Assembly (NCBI GenBank): GCA_022071945.1
Contig: JAJVIN010000029.1
Location: 126,390 to 190,389 of the forward strand
Source: Thermoanaerobaculia bacterium
GTDB taxonomy: Bacteria; Acidobacteriota; Thermoanaerobaculia; UBA5066
Length of the DNA: 64,000 nt
Reading direction: 5' to 3'
Part shown: positions 61,721 through 64,000 of the stretch, in pieces
How positions within the stretch are numbered: the first letter of the stretch is position 1
Layout: each line of letters opens with the position of its first letter
Made by a program: the position numbers and the translations under genes
The notes under the pieces: generated by a model
Database searches by the model: none
What the model was told of the DNA's origin: nothing
The model's input: the letters and a program-made list of their open reading frames with translations, nothing else

Positions 61721-63586
61721 TCACCTCTCCTTTCGCCCTGGGGCGGGCTGAGCATCGAGGACCCCGTTGACGACGGTGGTCGCATCGAGGGGAAGGCCGT
61801 TGTATTGGAGGACGGAAACGAATCGCGTCGCGAATTCGGGGTACTCGTCCTTGAGAATCGTCGCGAGCTGCCCATCCCTGTTCTGCTCCACCACGAAGAT
61901 CCGGTCGTGGCGTTGCATCCAGTCGCGGAAGGACGGCGGCGCGGGCAGCGCCGTGAGCCGGCAGTAGTCCAGCTCGACCCCGAACTCCTTCGACAGCCGG
62001 TCTCGCGCCTCGACCGTTCCCCAGTGAGACGTTCCGTAGGCGAGCACGCCGGCGACGGCCCTGGGCCGGTCCTCGAAGACGGGCCCCGGCACTAGCGTCC
62101 GGGCCGTTTCGAACTTCCGCTTCAACCTGTCGACGTTTCTGACGTAGTCCTCCGGCTTCTCCGAGTAGACGCCCGACTCGTTATGTCCCGAACCTCTTGT
62201 GAAGTAGGCCGCGAGCGGGTGCGGGGTGCCGGGAACGGTCCGGTACGGGATCCCGTCGCCCTCCACGTCGCGATAGCGGCCCCAGTCGCCCTTCAGGCGC
62301 TCGACGTCCTCGGCGGACAGGACCTTCCCCCTCGTGATCGCTCCTTCGGGATACGGGAAAGGATCGGACATCCAGTTGTTCATGCCGAGGTCGAGATCCG
62401 AGAGAACGAAGACGGGTGTCTGGAGTTGCTCGGCGAGGTCGAAGGCCTGCTGCGCCATGAGGTAGCACTCCTCCGGGGAGGAGGGGAACAGGACCGGGTG
62501 CCGGGTGTCGCCGTGCGAATTCGTGTAGACGAAGAGGACGTCGCCCTGCATGGTCCGGGTCGGGAGGCCCGTTGACGGTCCCGTCCGCTGGACGTCGATG
62601 ATGACGGACGGCACTTCCGTGTAGTAGCCGAGGCCGATGAACTCGGACATCAGGGAGATCCCGGGCCCGGACGTCGCGGTGAACGAGCGGGCTCCCGCCC
62701 ATCCGGCACCGATCACCATGCCGATCGCGGCGATCTCGTCCTCCGCTTGGACGATGGCGACGTTCATCTTCCCCGTCTCGGGGTCCTTCCTGTGGGTCTC
62801 GCAGTGGTCGATGAAGGACTCGCAAAGGGACGAGGAGGGTGTGATCGGGTACCAGGTACAGACCGTGGCCCCCGCGAAGAGGCAACCGATCGCGGCGGCG
62901 TTGTTCCCGTCGAGGATGATCTTCCCCGCGGTCGCGTTCATCCGTTCGACGCGGTACGGAGACTTCTCGGGAAAGGTCTTCTGGGAGTAGTCGAGTCCGA
63001 GGTGAAAGGCACCGAGGTTGAACTCGATCGCCTTGGTCTTGCCCTTGAGCTGGCGGCGAATTGCCTCCCCCACCTCGGCCGTCTCGATCCCCATCAGTTC
63101 GGCCGCGACGCCGACGTAGATCATGTTGACGATGAGCTTCCGGAGCTTGGCGAGTTCGCTGCCGGCCGTCACTTTCATGACGAGTTCCGAGAAGGGGACC
63201 GGGTAGAAGGTCAGGTCATCGCGGAGCTTCTCGACGCCGAGCTTCTTCTCGCAAATGACGACCGCTCCCGGCCTCACGTCGCGGACGTCGGCCGCGGCGG
63301 TGTCGGGGTTCATCAGGATGAGGACGTCGATTTCCCGCTTACGTGCGATGTACCCGGCTCCGCTCGCCCTGATCGTGAACCACGTTGGCAGGCCCTGGAT
63401 GTTCGACGGAAAGAGGTTCTTCCCCGACACCGGGATGCCCATCCGGAAGATGGCCCGCATCAGGACGTTGTTCGCCGTCTGCGAGCCGGAGCCGTTCGCC
63501 GTCGCCACCTGCAACGAGAAGTCGTTCGCCGAAACCGCCGACTGCGTTATCGCAGCCGGCATCTCCCCGGAAACACCTAAGGACAT
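61721..63586 (-). CDS. korA: 2-oxoacid:ferredoxin oxidoreductase, fused gamma-alpha subunit (KorA-like)
   Basis: 621 residues from the ATG at 63586, supported by GGAGGG with a 5-base spacer; a GTG 6 bp upstream lies on the ribosome site. N-terminal gamma domain (about 10-200: VATANGSGSQTANNVLMRAI, IDVLILMNPDTAAADVRDV) and alpha domain (about 220-610: GCLFAGATVCTWYPITPSSSL, QAEDEIAAIGMVIGAGWAGA, FTATSGPGISLMSEF). Acts with KorB, substrate probably 2-oxoglutarate. In anaerobic or reductive pathways the enzyme can run in the carboxylating direction. Confidence 0.94.
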   Translation of the reverse strand: MSLGVSGEMPAAITQSAVSANDFSLQVATANGSGSQTANNVLMRAIFRMGIPVSGKNLFPSNIQGLPTWFTIRASGAGYIARKREIDVLILMNPDTAAADVRDVRPGAVVICEKKLGVEKLRDDLTFYPVPFSELVMKVTAGSELAKLRKLIVNMIYVGVAAELMGIETAEVGEAIRRQLKGKTKAIEFNLGAFHLGLDYSQKTFPEKSPYRVERMNATAGKIILDGNNAAAIGCLFAGATVCTWYPITPSSSLCESFIDHCETHRKDPETGKMNVAIVQAEDEIAAIGMVIGAGWAGARSFTATSGPGISLMSEFIGLGYYTEVPSVIIDVQRTGPSTGLPTRTMQGDVLFVYTNSHGDTRHPVLFPSSPEECYLMAQQAFDLAEQLQTPVFVLSDLDLGMNNWMSDPFPYPEGAITRGKVLSAEDVERLKGDWGRYRDVEGDGIPYRTVPGTPHPLAAYFTRGSGHNESGVYSEKPEDYVRNVDRLKRKFETARTLVPGPVFEDRPRAVAGVLAYGTSHWGTVEARDRLSKEFGVELDYCRLTALPAPPSFRDWMQRHDRIFVVEQNRDGQLATILKDEYPEFATRFVSVLQYNGLPLDATTVVNGVLDAQPAPGRKER

Positions 63587-63649
63587 CAGCACCCTCCCTG
63601 CCGATCGTGATGTGTGGTTCGAACACTCTTGCTGAATCGAACGAGGCGG

Positions 63650-63682
63650 ATATTAACGCGCCGAGACGCGGATGAGTCTCAA
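63650..63682 (-). promoter_or_regulatory. Possible promoter of korAB
   Basis: Minus-strand TAATAT (63650-63655) and TTGAGA (63677-63682), but the spacer is 21 bp, longer than usual. About 60 nt before the korA start. Confidence 0.25.
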
Positions 63683-63762
63683 AAACGACAGCCTCCGCGT
63701 TCCAGGTCGCACCCCTCGCCTCTGCTCCCGCGATGCGAGGCCCTCTCTGAACGCCAGTCTCC

Positions 63763-63776
63763 ATGACGCACGTCAT
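63763..63776. promoter_or_regulatory. ATGACG-CA-CGTCAT palindrome, operator candidate
   Basis: A perfect 6-2-6 inverted repeat between the divergent korA and right-edge genes, about 66 bp before the latter and 177 bp before korA. Fits a dimeric regulator site; no regulator gene nearby. Confidence 0.4.
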
Positions 63777-63841
63777 AACGTCTCCCCGCCTGGCACGGAT
63801 AGCGTCCGGCCAGGTTCGATGTACAGTCCGGTTGTCAGCCG

Positions 63842-64000
63842 ATGAAGAAATGGATTCTCGTAATTCTGACGGTCTTGGTGAGCGCCGCTTTTGGCGCGCT
63901 CCTCGCCGCGGGCCGGTCCGAACGCGAGCGAGAGGCTCGCCGGGCCGCCGGTGAGACGGCCCTGGTTCTTCAGTCCGTCAAGGGAACCGAACTCGCTCTG
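63842..64000 (+). CDS. Partial gene with N-terminal signal anchor
   Basis: Only the first 53 codons are in the window. The N-terminus has a hydrophobic helix (WILVILTVLVSAAFGALLAA) then a charged Arg/Glu stretch (GRSERERERE-like), which suggests a signal anchor or lipoprotein-free export signal. No family can be given from this piece. Divergent from korA. Confidence 0.7.
   Translation, partial: MKKWILVILTVLVSAAFGALLAAGRSEREREARRAAGETALVLQSVKGTELAL

Noticed and set aside
1-64000. tRNA or rRNA genes
   Set aside because: No convincing T-loop/anticodon structure or rRNA sequence was seen; a GTTCGAACC match near 16815 lies inside a dehydrogenase gene.

Overview
The window is one continuous, gene-dense, GC-rich stretch from a Gram-negative (diderm) bacterium. 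Supporting this are a POTRA/beta-barrel outer-membrane assembly protein with its TamB partner, lipoprotein signals, a MacA/MacB-type exporter and an RseP protease. The mix of C-terminal S-layer-homology (SLH) domains, a membrane-anchored Ser/Thr kinase, a RAYT transposase, a GspG-like domain fused to a membrane protein and a fused 2-oxoacid:acceptor oxidoreductase resembles Acidobacteriota, perhaps class Thermoanaerobaculia. That placement is inferred from gene content only; no rRNA or tRNA gene was seen.

Layout. 1-7.6 kb: the end of a secreted subtilase, a lipoprotein MsrB, a YjbQ-family protein, an epimerase-fold lipoprotein, a periplasmic esterase, RibBA and a helical protein of unknown function. 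7.8-19.6 kb: a minus-strand chain, mostly joined by 4-bp start/stop overlaps (DUF4010 membrane protein, two zinc alcohol dehydrogenases, tlyA, nadK, tamB, tamA). 19.7-20.75 kb: a RAYT transposase with a GGGGACAGAC-type motif upstream of it. 20.8-25.2 kb: a multidomain receptor-like Ser/Thr kinase convergent with a cyclic-nucleotide-domain MscS channel. 25.3-35.2 kb: a long minus-strand series (acyl-CoA dehydrogenase-SCP2 fusion, AMACR-like enzyme, PP2C phosphatase, truA, uppS, cdsA, dxr, rseP) joining lipid/CoA metabolism, signalling, tRNA modification and isoprenoid/envelope synthesis. 35.5-40.3 kb: a small membrane protein and a split MacA/MacB-type exporter operon. 40.4-45.9 kb: an unrecognised 1,435-residue membrane protein with an internally duplicated plan, followed by a lipoprotein and a proline-rich coiled-coil protein. 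46-54.4 kb: two large secreted proteins, a PHP-domain protein behind a good sigma-54-like promoter and a 1,667-residue kelch/SLH surface protein. 54.6-59.8 kb: hemerythrin-like protein, pirin, MFS transporter, GspG-fusion membrane protein and small envelope proteins. 59.8-63.6 kb: a PIN/AbrB toxin-antitoxin pair and a 2-oxoacid:ferredoxin oxidoreductase (korAB-like). A truncated gene begins at the right edge.

The theme is cell-envelope building and surface display: outer-membrane insertion (TamA/TamB), undecaprenyl and phospholipid precursors (UppS, CdsA, Dxr), envelope-stress proteolysis (RseP), an exporter and large surface proteins, with signalling modules (kinase, PP2C phosphatase, CNBD channel) interspersed. 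The best candidates for something undescribed are the duplicated 1,435-residue protein with its two companions, the seven-POTRA TamA, the kinase architecture, and the GspG domain grafted onto a multi-pass membrane protein.
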